Below are positions 14,118 through 21,477 of a DNA stretch of 27,468 nucleotides, piece after piece. The notes beneath the pieces were generated by a model, which did no database searches, was not told the DNA's origin, and was given only the letters and a program-made list of their open reading frames with translations. The stretch is from a virus. A program made the position numbers and the translations under genes. The first letter of the stretch is position 1, and every line of letters begins with the position of its first letter. The stretch covers positions 1-27,468 of the IMG/VR virus record IMGVR_UViG_3300049893_002131, one strand, 5' to 3'.

Positions 14118-16709
14118 ATGGATATTTTTGGCTATTTAAGAGAGGTACGAGGCCTCCTGTTCCGCAAGCCCACTTCCCAAGGGGGCAAGCAGGTTACCAT
14201 TCAGCCAAGTGCTGCGTCTGACGCCTCGGACACCACCTTCCAACTGCCCGATTTGACACAGAATACCCCCTCCCCTCTCACCTCCGATACCATTGTGGGC
14301 CAGGATGCAAAGCAGACCCTGTCCAATAAGACTCTCACAAGCCCAGCTATAAACGGGGCCACTATCGACGGGACCAGCACGATAGCGGGCACCAGCGGAA
14401 CAAATGTGGCAGCCGGAGCAGGACTTGCTAATGCGGCCACAAATCTGAATACGGCAAGCACCCTGGTAAAGCGGGATGCATCGGGCAACTTTTTAGCTGG
14501 GCAGATTACGGCGACCGATTTCATTGGACACCTCCAGGGGAACGCGGACACCGCAACCACGGCTGGAAGCACTGGAACTTTTACTGGAACCTTCAGTGGG
14601 GATGTAGCTGGTGGTCAATCCACAACCCAAGTGGACCAAGTTGGCCCCACCGGGAATAAGAAGACGGCCACTCAAATCGCCACTTCCGTAGATACCACCA
14701 CAGCAGCTACCCAGCTGAACACCCCCAGCACTCTCGTGAAGCGGGATGCGTCCGGCAACTTTGCAGCCGGGACAATCACCGCGTCTCTAGCCGGGAATGC
14801 AACTACCGCGACTACCTCCGTGTCCTTCTCCGGCTCCTTGACCGGGGATGTGACCGGAACTCAGTCCAGCACGGTAGTTTCTACTGTCGGGACTAAGACT
14901 GCCACCCAAGTTGCTCAGGCTGTCACTGACACTGTTGATGCAACTCCTTTGGCCACGCCTGGTAAGTTGGTAAAACGGAATGTGTCTGGGGAAGCCTCCT
15001 TCGCTGGAATCAGTTTGACACAGCCTTTATCGGTTACTAACGGAGGTACTGGAGCTACGACAAGTACAGGCACCGGCTCAGTCGTTCTTGGTACGGACCC
15101 TCAACTCTATCAGCCTGCCCTTCTTGATATTGTGAAACAGGACTACAAAGACGAAGCTGCCACCATTGGCGCCTCCTCTCCCTATCTCCTAACTCCCACC
15201 GCAGAATATCCAGTTCAGAGAATCACCTCGGGAACCACTTTAGGGCAAGTGGGCGGAGCAACCGGAACTGGCCGGCAGTACATCCTAATTAACGAGACTG
15301 CCAGCGATATTACAATTAAGAACAATGTGACCGCAAATGCCTATTCCATTTACACGGGAACTGGAACGGATTTTGTTTTAAAGTCGAATGCGGCTGTCAT
15401 TCTAGTCTACGACCAAAGCCTGGCTTCAGGAGCAGGACGCTGGGTTCTAGCCGGAGGCTCAGGTGCAGGTGGCGGTTCTAGTACTGTCAATATCACTGCA
15501 ACTGGCTTCTCGTTAGGCAATGTGATTGCGTCTAACGGCACCGGCTACATTAAGGGCGCTGCAAATGCGGCATCTACAAGCGAAGTCGTCGGTATTATTA
15601 GTAAAGTGGTTACGGTTAATGCGGAGTATGAACTCACCCTGCTGGGCTTAGTTAGTGTGCAAGCGTCCGACTTTGTGGATGCAAGCGGAGTGCAGCTCCT
15701 AGCCACCCCGGCCTCTGGTACGGCAATCTTCTTGTCGAATGTCGTAGCAGGCAAACTGACTGCGGTGGAACCCACAACTATTGGGCATGTGAGTGTTCCT
15801 CTCGGAGTAATGGCTGCAGATACCAGCAAAATGTACTTCATACCGAAGCGCGGAAGCGTGGTGGGCGGTACTAACGCAAGAACCCAGCTTACTCTGACTT
15901 CAGCTGCTACTACCCAGATTTTTAATGCAGCTACTCCTAGTCTGTATCAAGCAGGAGAACTGACGGGCTGGGTCCAACTTGGTACCAACCAGAAGTTCTA
16001 CTTCCAAGCACCATTTGCTCAGAACGGCGCAGGGACAGACTGGAACATCTCCCCAAGTTATGTCGGCGATACGCCTCCAACCGGCTTCTCGATAACCATA
16101 TCGAGCGCAGGTGCCATCTCAGCAACTTGCCCTACGTTCTCAGGAACGGGACTGATAAACTATGCGCTGAATGCTCCAGCAGTCGGAGCTACCTTCCCGT
16201 TAGAAATCAGTGCGGCCAGAATTACTCAGGATACGATAGCCGCAGCCCGCCTTCCAGTCGTGGTACCAGGTACTAGTGCTGGCGTAGTAGCTGCTGCTGG
16301 TTTACCCGGGAATACTACGGGTAGTGTAATTGCTGCTGGGTATGTGGGGGAAGTAAAAACAGCGACTGGAACTAGCACAACTGTTTCATCCAGCTACACA
16401 CAGGTAGCAGCGGTTTCACTAACTCCTGGAATTTGGTGCGTTTCTGGAAGTGTTTATTATTCTGGCACCGGAGGTACATCTATCGGTATCGCTATTTCAC
16501 AAAATCCAAATAGTAGTGCCGGACTCGTTATTGGAATTTCTAACGTAGCGTATGCACTAAACGCTACGTCAGGTACTGGCGGTGCTACCTTACCTGCTGT
16601 ATTTGTAACGGTAACAACTAATCCTACTCCTTATTATCTTAATTATAATTCATCTGGTGTGTCATCTGGAACGTTTTATGGTGGCATCCAAGCTGTAAGA
16701 ATCGCATAG
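14118..16709 (+). CDS. Modular tail fibre / receptor-binding protein
   Basis: An 863-residue protein; the ribosome-binding site is weak (GGA at 14108). Residues 1-15 contain a short hydrophobic-basic start. SDTTFQLPDL (about 36-45) matches the N-terminal motif of the preceding fibre. Residues about 110-300 hold three copies of a unit with LVKRDASGNF, GNATTAT and KTATQ elements, a common phage fibre repeat. The middle (about 330-740) is beta-rich and glycine-rich. From about residue 742 (GEVKTATGTSTTVSSSYTQV) a separate C-terminal domain runs to the end with GIWCVSGSVYYSGTGGTSIG. That part is richer in A/T-ending codons than the rest, suggesting exchange. Its likely role is contact with the host surface. 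Confidence 0.8.
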   Translation: MDIFGYLREVRGLLFRKPTSQGGKQVTIQPSAASDASDTTFQLPDLTQNTPSPLTSDTIVGQDAKQTLSNKTLTSPAINGATIDGTSTIAGTSGTNVAAGAGLANAATNLNTASTLVKRDASGNFLAGQITATDFIGHLQGNADTATTAGSTGTFTGTFSGDVAGGQSTTQVDQVGPTGNKKTATQIATSVDTTTAATQLNTPSTLVKRDASGNFAAGTITASLAGNATTATTSVSFSGSLTGDVTGTQSSTVVSTVGTKTATQVAQAVTDTVDATPLATPGKLVKRNVSGEASFAGISLTQPLSVTNGGTGATTSTGTGSVVLGTDPQLYQPALLDIVKQDYKDEAATIGASSPYLLTPTAEYPVQRITSGTTLGQVGGATGTGRQYILINETASDITIKNNVTANAYSIYTGTGTDFVLKSNAAVILVYDQSLASGAGRWVLAGGSGAGGGSSTVNITATGFSLGNVIASNGTGYIKGAANAASTSEVVGIISKVVTVNAEYELTLLGLVSVQASDFVDASGVQLLATPASGTAIFLSNVVAGKLTAVEPTTIGHVSVPLGVMAADTSKMYFIPKRGSVVGGTNARTQLTLTSAATTQIFNAATPSLYQAGELTGWVQLGTNQKFYFQAPFAQNGAGTDWNISPSYVGDTPPTGFSITISSAGAISATCPTFSGTGLINYALNAPAVGATFPLEISAARITQDTIAAARLPVVVPGTSAGVVAAAGLPGNTTGSVIAAGYVGEVKTATGTSTTVSSSYTQVAAVSLTPGIWCVSGSVYYSGTGGTSIGIAISQNPNSSAGLVIGISNVAYALNATSGTGGATLPAVFVTVTTNPTPYYLNYNSSGVSSGTFYGGIQAVRIA
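14450..15010 (+). repeat. Three-fold fibre repeat (about 80-90 residues)
   Basis: Copies carry LVKRDASGNFLAGQIT (about residue 116), LVKRDASGNFAAGTIT (about 206) and a diverged LVKRNVSGEASFAG (about 284). Between them lie FTGTFSGDVAGGQS and FSGSLTGDVTGTQS, followed by KTATQ. Confidence 0.7.
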
Positions 16710-16731
16710 TCAACTAGTGTGACCGGATAGC

Positions 16732-16752
16732 CAACACCGATACTCAGTGTTG
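16732..16752 (+). other. Leader hairpin 1 of the fibre cassette
   Basis: CAACAC (16732-16737) pairs with GTGTTG (16747-16752) around nine bases. It is preceded by GC and followed by AC, giving GCC...GAC flanks like the hairpin at 16801. Confidence 0.4.
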
Positions 16753-16800
16753 ACTCTCCTTCGAGAACAGATAGACAATAACACAAAGGGAGTCTATAGC

Positions 16801-16815
16801 CAACCGAAGCGGTTG
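16801..16815 (+). other. Leader hairpin 2, covarying partner of the 19923 hairpin
   Basis: CAACCG (16801-16806) pairs with CGGTTG (16810-16815) around AAG. The hairpin at 19923-19937 has the same loop, the same flanks (GCC before, GTC after) and stem changes that keep pairing. It overlaps the approach to the TTGACA box at 16818. Confidence 0.55.
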
Positions 16816-16817
16816 TC

Positions 16818-16846
16818 TTGACAGTGACCCACAAATGAACTAAACA
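16818..16846 (+). promoter_or_regulatory. Candidate promoter of the fibre cassette
   Basis: TTGACA (16818-16823) and TAAACA (16841-16846) are 17 bases apart. Transcription would start near 16853, giving a leader of about 57 bases that includes the 16855-16883 hairpin. The -35 box directly follows hairpin 2. Confidence 0.45.
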
Positions 16847-16854
16847 AGAAGGGG

Positions 16855-16883
16855 CCTCTATACTCGCGAAGCTAGTATGGGGG
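16855..16883 (+). other. Leader hairpin 3 with a GCGAAGC tip
   Basis: CCTCTATACT (16855-16864) pairs with AGTATGGGGG (16874-16883), including G-U pairs. After one mismatch the tip is GCGAAGC (16866-16872), a sequence known for an exceptionally stable mini-hairpin. It ends 14 bases before the GGAG ribosome-binding site at 16897. Confidence 0.45.
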
Positions 16884-16909
16884 ACCCGGCAACAACGGAG
16901 TAAAACGAC

Positions 16910-17644
16910 GTGACTACAGTAAGCACCCTCGGCACCTACGGAGACCCGTCAGGAAGTAGCCTGATGTTCCGGAACAAAATAATCAACGGCGGCTTTGACA
17001 TTTGGCAACGTGGCACTAGCCAGACTTCAAGTGGTTATGGAAGTGACGATAGATGGAGCAACAGCAACAGCGGCACGACTAAGACACATTCTAGACAAGC
17101 ATTTGATGTTGGACAAACGGCAGTTCCAGGCAATCCGACATACTATTCCAGAACTGTTGTAAGTTCCGTTGCTGGCGCCGGTAACTACGCAGTTAAATTG
17201 CAGAATGTTGAAAATGTAGCTACATTGTCAGGGCAGACTGCCACTTTATCGTTTTGGGCAAAGGCAGACACAGCTAAGAATGTGGCAATAGAGTTTAGAC
17301 AAGAATTTGGGTCTGGGGGCTCGCCTTCCTCACCTACCAGCTTTTCCGTAAGTACAGTCAGTCTTACTACAAGTTGGCAACGGTATTCCGTTATGGTAAA
17401 CGTGCCAAGTATATCCGGTAAAATTCTAGGAACTAATAACGACCACTCTTTGGCAATTTGGTTCTGGTTTGATGCAGGTTCCAATTGGAATGCGCGTACC
17501 AACTCCCTCGGCCAACAGTCCGGTACTTTTGATATTGCTCAAGTTCAACTGGAAGCAGGCTCCTCAGCTACCCCCTTTGAGCAGCGTCCAGTGGGCCCTC
17601 TGTCAGAGGTATTTGTGCTCTTTTGGTGGAAACTCAACTTATGA
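16910..17644 (+). CDS. Tail fibre / glycan-binding-like protein, frameshifted at its 3' end
   Basis: A 244-residue frame starting at GTG, with GGAG 9 bases upstream. It begins with a phage fibre signature, MFRNKIINGGFDIWQRGT, followed by DDRWSNSNSG and a jelly-roll-like carbohydrate-binding pattern (LSGQTATLSFWAKADT ... TSWQRYSVMVNVPS). It continues through FDIAQVQLEAGSSATPFEQR to PVG at 17588-17596. In intact proteins of this type RPxG is followed within a few residues by ALCQRY. Here the frame instead runs into unrelated GPLSEVF and stops, while ALCQRY continues in the +1 frame. So the last 16 or so residues are out of frame. The gene looks disrupted, unless ribosomes shift there or the assembly has an error. 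Confidence 0.75.
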   Translation: MTTVSTLGTYGDPSGSSLMFRNKIINGGFDIWQRGTSQTSSGYGSDDRWSNSNSGTTKTHSRQAFDVGQTAVPGNPTYYSRTVVSSVAGAGNYAVKLQNVENVATLSGQTATLSFWAKADTAKNVAIEFRQEFGSGGSPSSPTSFSVSTVSLTTSWQRYSVMVNVPSISGKILGTNNDHSLAIWFWFDAGSNWNARTNSLGQQSGTFDIAQVQLEAGSSATPFEQRPVGPLSEVFVLFWWKLNL

Positions 17645-17942
17645 GACACCTGCCGTAGGACAAGCAGCTGGAGGAACAACTGCTTATTTTGCTTTATCGT
17701 TTCCAGTTGAAATGAGGACTTCTCCAGGGCTATCCGTTTCTTCTATCAGTCACTGGACAGCCTGCAACACTACTGGGGCCAATATTACCGCAACTAATAT
17801 TACATTAGGAACAACATCAACTGGAACACGGTGCGGTGTATTTTACGTCACTGTGGCATCTGGTTTAGTTGCTGGTAGTGCTTCGTTATTGCAAGCCAAC
17901 AATACAACAAGTGCGCGTTTGTATTTCTCAGCAGAACTCTAA
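17469..17942 (+). pseudogene. C-terminal part of the frameshifted tail fibre
   Basis: The frame is open from an ATG at 17469, but only the part from about 17595 looks like protein. There it reads ALCQRYLCSFGGNSTYETPA and then a beta-rich Thr/Ala/Gly segment ending TTSARLYFSAEL. ALCQRY normally follows the RPxG ending of the upstream frame, so this is the tail of the same gene, displaced by +1. The portion 17469-17594 overlaps real coding sequence in the other frame and is a shadow. There is no ribosome-binding site at 17469. The joined protein would be about 343 residues. An ordinary separate gene is unlikely. Confidence 0.65.
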
Positions 17943-17977
17943 TCCACTTTCTCACACTCTGAAAGGAGTATTTTTAT

Positions 17978-19918
17978 ATGACATCGAGTGCTTTCACACC
18001 AGCCGTTTTGACCGTACCCTCTACCGGAGGGGGCACGGGACAGGGTGAACTAAATATAGTAACGAACTCCATCGCTGCCTCTGACACCACGGGGTGGTCT
18101 GCAGTAGGCCCAGCAGCTACTCTTGGTAAAGGAACAAGTGGGGGACCGCTTTCTCCCACTATCGGTACCTATTTTACCATCATCAACACCATAGGTTCTC
18201 CGACAGAGAGTTCTACTTCGGGTGCTTACTCCGTCCTCACGCTGCCTTCGGGGATGCAGAACCGGAAGCTGAAAGTGGAGTTCTATTTTACCAGTCCTGC
18301 TACAGATACCTTCAGTGTCTCTGTGTACAAGGGTACCACCCGGGTACCGCTGACGACGGACTCAGCTGGAGCGACCAACTTACCGAAGTCTACTACCGGC
18401 AAGTTTACTGCTTACTTTGATACGGATAGCTCCGGGACCTGGACCCTCTCGATTACTCGAACCGCGGGTAGCGGTGCAACTCCGTTGCAATTTACTAACG
18501 TGGTCGTCGGCCCCGGCATCCAACCCCAAGGTGCTGTAGTGGGTGAGTGGCAATCTACGACGCTAACGCCGAGTGTAGCTGCGTTCGGAACCGTCTCTAA
18601 TCAAGACTATTGGATTAAAAGAGAGGGCTCGGAAGCAATCATTCGCGGTTCTTTCTTGACTGGAACAACTGCTGCGTCTCCAGCTGTAATAGCAATGCCG
18701 GCCAATTTGACAATCAACGCTACAGCACTGGCATCCACTGCGCGTGGTCGTTTAGGCAGATTTGAAATTGGTACAACAATCGGCAATGCGCTAATTTCCT
18801 CGACCGATAAAGAAGGTGTTATCTATTATAACGGCTCAAGTACCAGCAACCTGTATCTAACGGTACAAACCACAACTACTGGATATTACGCAAACAACGG
18901 TACCTCAATAACTGGTGGACCAGCGTATATTATTTTTGAAGCGCGTGTACCAATCGCCGAATGGACCGGCTCGGGTACCGTCCAACTCGCTCAGAATGAT
19001 GTTGAGTACGCGTACAATACTAGCGGACTTACTACAGCTGGTGGTTCAAATACTTCTGCGTTTGGCTACGGCCCAGTGGGAGCGGTGTTAGGGTCTATTG
19101 CATCTACTACTCAGGCGACCAGCTATACCACCATGCGTGTCAGATTTCAGACACCTATCCAGGCCGGGGATTCCATTGTTGTTGAATTTGATGGTGGTCA
19201 AAATCAGTGGATGCCAGCACCAAACCGGTCCCCTTGGATAATTAATAACGCAGCTGTATACGGAGTACAGGCTGTTCCTGTATTTGGAAGTTTGACCGAT
19301 GTTGATGTTCTTTTCGGTAACTCCGGACAGCAGAGTTCAGGAGCACTGACTTACGGCACAAGCGGCTCAGCCTGGTCAAATATATCTACATGGAAATGGA
19401 GGGTAAGGAAGTCCTCAGCAGGTGCTGCTGTGGGCTATGGTATTGTAGCCAAAGACCAGTCTGGCCTACTTCCGGCTTACAACACCAACCTGGACGATGC
19501 TACAGCGACTAGGCTGGGATTGAAGCAGTATCTGCATGGTACGAGCTACAATGGCGGGAATGCTCCAACTGTTACGTCCTCGCAGGCCGGTTTCTCGGTA
19601 AACAGAGCTGTATTTGTCCCCTACCAGACGCAGGACGGTGCTTGGCGGTTGAAGTTTAATATTACAGCAGCTTTTACAAGTGCAACCATAACTAGCAATG
19701 TTACTACGATAGCGGGAACAGTTTTCAAGTCTACTACCAACAACTATCAACCAGCATTTGGGATGCCGATAGGTAATACTTTAGGGATATATCAAGCATA
19801 TGTATCTCCGAGCACGGGTGCCTTGACGTTAATAACCCCGTCAACGCCAGGAGTTACAGGCGTAGCCTACTCCGGCGACGTAGAACTGGATTCTAAACCA
19901 ACTTGGGCCTACAGCTAA
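17978..19918 (+). CDS. Tail fibre / receptor-binding protein
   Basis: A 646-residue protein with AAGGAG 10 bases before the ATG. Residues 1-25 hold a low-complexity VPSTGGGTGQGELNI start seen in modular fibres. Residues about 50-175 form a beta-sandwich-like module (LKVEFYFTSPATDTFSVSVY ... GTWTLSITR). From about residue 185 a module begins GEWQSTTLTPSVAAFGTVSN and continues with WIKREGSEAIIRGSF, a pattern typical of C-terminal fibre domains in phages. A second part (about 410-510) contains SLTDVDVLFGNSGQQSSGAL, and the C-terminus is again beta-rich. It probably contacts the host surface together with the frameshifted neighbour. A hairpin follows three bases after the stop. Confidence 0.75.
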   Translation: MTSSAFTPAVLTVPSTGGGTGQGELNIVTNSIAASDTTGWSAVGPAATLGKGTSGGPLSPTIGTYFTIINTIGSPTESSTSGAYSVLTLPSGMQNRKLKVEFYFTSPATDTFSVSVYKGTTRVPLTTDSAGATNLPKSTTGKFTAYFDTDSSGTWTLSITRTAGSGATPLQFTNVVVGPGIQPQGAVVGEWQSTTLTPSVAAFGTVSNQDYWIKREGSEAIIRGSFLTGTTAASPAVIAMPANLTINATALASTARGRLGRFEIGTTIGNALISSTDKEGVIYYNGSSTSNLYLTVQTTTTGYYANNGTSITGGPAYIIFEARVPIAEWTGSGTVQLAQNDVEYAYNTSGLTTAGGSNTSAFGYGPVGAVLGSIASTTQATSYTTMRVRFQTPIQAGDSIVVEFDGGQNQWMPAPNRSPWIINNAAVYGVQAVPVFGSLTDVDVLFGNSGQQSSGALTYGTSGSAWSNISTWKWRVRKSSAGAAVGYGIVAKDQSGLLPAYNTNLDDATATRLGLKQYLHGTSYNGGNAPTVTSSQAGFSVNRAVFVPYQTQDGAWRLKFNITAAFTSATITSNVTTIAGTVFKSTTNNYQPAFGMPIGNTLGIYQAYVSPSTGALTLITPSTPGVTGVAYSGDVELDSKPTWAYS

Positions 19919-19922
19919 GAGC

Positions 19923-19937
19923 CGACTGAAGCAGTCG
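19923..19937 (+). other. Hairpin after the fibre cassette, covarying with 16801-16815
   Basis: CGACTG (19923-19928) pairs with CAGTCG (19932-19937) around AAG, flanked by GC and TC. Compared with 16801-16815, A-T has become G-C and C-G has become T-A. Similarity continues for about 15 bases downstream (GAC, GA and CAC kept in register). There is no T-run, so it is not a standard terminator. Confidence 0.55.
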
Positions 19938-19963
19938 TCGGGACTGAGAAACACTGGGATACT

Positions 19964-20824
19964 ATGAAGTCTTTCTGGACATTTCTACTCTTCTATCTGA
20001 CGCACCTCTTCGGCTGCGCTTCAGAATCCGAGTCCCTGTCCCCGGAGACTCTGGACCAGCTTCGTGAGCTGCGGGAGTACCTGCGCGAGCAGTACGCCCG
20101 GAAGGCGGAGCAGCACCTAGGCAACTGGCCCTCCGATTCCGATTGCGATGGCGCCCTTTGGGCCGGGGTTGCCCGAGCGGCCGGTCTGGAGCAGGTCGAT
20201 TTGAGTCTAGGCCTAACCTGGGAAGGAAGGCCCACCCGGCGCCCTGGTTCCGATTGCGGCCCTCTGGAGCTGGGAATGAACGGGGGAGCAGCTTGCACCA
20301 CCAGCACCGATATGATGACCGGCCTTATCCTCGGATTATATTCTGATGGCGATTTAACAAGCCTCCGGAAACTCAGGGGATACGCGGACAGGAACGCCCT
20401 AGTTATGGGATTCCCTAAAACGCTTGTGGCCAGGTCCGTTATGAAGCCGGGTACCCGCTCTTTACTGTCCAGGGCGATTCAGAAGCTTGGCGGGCAGAAG
20501 GACGGCTGGAAGTACCTGGACCAAATTTACACACCCCCTCTGCAGGACTACGAGTTGCATCTCTCCCTCCTAACTCTCCTGCTGGAGGAGAAGCTGGGCA
20601 CCATGAACGACACCAAGCGGGCTGTCCTGGATTTGGAAGCCAGTTTGAACCCGCAGGACGCCTTCTGTCTCGCCCTGGCAGGGCAGCACCAAAAGGCTGC
20701 AGATTTACTCAGGAATCCCGGCTGGACCCCGCCAGGCTACGTTAGAGGCCCGGAGCTTGCCGGTTTAGTGCATAAGCTCCTGGTTATTCAATACATTCTT
20801 GACACCCACTCAAAAAGGAGGTAA
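19964..20824 (+). CDS. Predicted phage lipoprotein of unknown function
   Basis: A 286-residue protein. Residues 1-18 (MKSFWTFLLFYLTHLFGC) form a short signal sequence ending in a lipobox-like LFGC, so Cys18 would be lipidated and the protein held in the cell envelope; Phe at -2 is less usual. A charged helix follows (about 25-48). The core has conserved-looking Cys/Asp motifs: SDCDGALWAGVARAAG, RRPGSDCGP and TTSTDMMTGLILGLYSDGDL, then GTRSLLSRAIQKLGG. I recall similar motifs in uncharacterised phage and bacterial proteins but cannot name a family. The spacing of acid, Cys and Thr/Asp residues suggests an active site. It precedes an XhlA-like gene, so lysis or superinfection exclusion are possible. 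GC-rich codons differ from the fibre genes before it. Confidence 0.65.
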   Translation: MKSFWTFLLFYLTHLFGCASESESLSPETLDQLRELREYLREQYARKAEQHLGNWPSDSDCDGALWAGVARAAGLEQVDLSLGLTWEGRPTRRPGSDCGPLELGMNGGAACTTSTDMMTGLILGLYSDGDLTSLRKLRGYADRNALVMGFPKTLVARSVMKPGTRSLLSRAIQKLGGQKDGWKYLDQIYTPPLQDYELHLSLLTLLLEEKLGTMNDTKRAVLDLEASLNPQDAFCLALAGQHQKAADLLRNPGWTPPGYVRGPELAGLVHKLLVIQYILDTHSKRR

Positions 20825-20830
20825 CCTGAC

Positions 20831-21061
20831 ATGGAGAGCCCGATTTCTGACGCAACCGTGCAGCATCTGGACAAACGGTTTGACCGGCTAGAAACTCGCC
20901 TGGACCAACTGGATGAAAAGCTGGAGGACCACCTGGGACGAATCTCCAGCGCAGAAACTGAATTGAGTTGGGTTAAAGGCGCAGGTAAATTTGTTCTAAC
21001 TCTAATACTATCGGCCTTGGGCTTTCTTGCTCAAGCTATCTGGACTAACACAGGGAAGTGA
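20831..21061 (+). CDS. XhlA-like membrane protein, lysis-associated
   Basis: A 76-residue protein with the strong ribosome-binding site AAGGAGGT at 20815-20822, which contains part of the previous stop. Residues 8-35 form a charged coiled coil (LDKRFDRLETRLDQLDEKLE), and residues 50-72 are one hydrophobic helix (GKFVLTLILSALGFLAQAIW). Coiled coil followed by a C-terminal membrane anchor is the layout of XhlA/haemolysin-type phage proteins that cooperate with holins. It is preceded by a lipoprotein gene and followed by an acidic protein gene. No endolysin is visible in the window. The match is by architecture only, so another small anchored protein remains possible. Confidence 0.6.
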   Translation: MESPISDATVQHLDKRFDRLETRLDQLDEKLEDHLGRISSAETELSWVKGAGKFVLTLILSALGFLAQAIWTNTGK

Positions 21062-21068
21062 GTTTTAA

Positions 21069-21446
21069 ATGAAGAATTATTTGAAGAAAATCAAGGCAAA
21101 GATGCCAGCTGCTCCAGGCAAGGACGCAGACGAGCAGGAGGACATGCTGGAGCTGGACCTGGAGTCCCAGGAACCTGAAGCCGGCGAGTCTCCGGAGCAT
21201 GAAGCTGCAGAGTCCCCAGAATTTGAAGCTGGCGAGCACGAGGAAATGGGCGAAATGGAAGCAGGTCTTCCAGAAGGAACTCCGGAAGAGGAGGCTATGG
21301 AGACCGAGGAAGCCCATACAGCCGAACTGTCCGATGAGGCTCTCCTAGCTGAAATCCGGAAACGCGGCCTTCTACAAAAGCACGCAGGTGCTCCTAAGAA
21401 AGCTGTTGCTGTCTCTAAAGATGCAGAAGAAGAGACCGGCTACTAA
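21069..21446 (+). CDS. Glutamate-rich acidic protein (hypothetical)
   Basis: A 125-residue protein with 30 Glu and 6 Asp, giving nearly 29% acidic residues. Residues 1-19 are basic (MKNYLKKIKAKMPAAPGK). The middle is Glu/Ala/Pro-rich with imperfect repeats such as EAGESPEHEAAESPEFEAGE and is probably disordered. Near the C-terminus a small helical motif (ELSDEALLAEIRKRGLL) is the only part likely to fold. It follows the XhlA-like gene after a short gap and has only a weak ribosome-binding site. Roles consistent with the composition include a small virion or assembly factor, or a DNA mimic, but none is supported by a motif. Confidence 0.65.
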   Translation: MKNYLKKIKAKMPAAPGKDADEQEDMLELDLESQEPEAGESPEHEAAESPEFEAGEHEEMGEMEAGLPEGTPEEEAMETEEAHTAELSDEALLAEIRKRGLLQKHAGAPKKAVAVSKDAEEETGY

Positions 21447-21477
21447 TTCAACTTAACAATTTAGAGGGGGATTCGGG

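Noticed and set aside
19993-20307. 104-residue frame on the minus strand inside the lipoprotein gene
   Set aside because: It is antisense to a gene with a good start and signal sequence. Its Arg/Ser/Pro-rich product is the usual shadow of GC-rich coding DNA.
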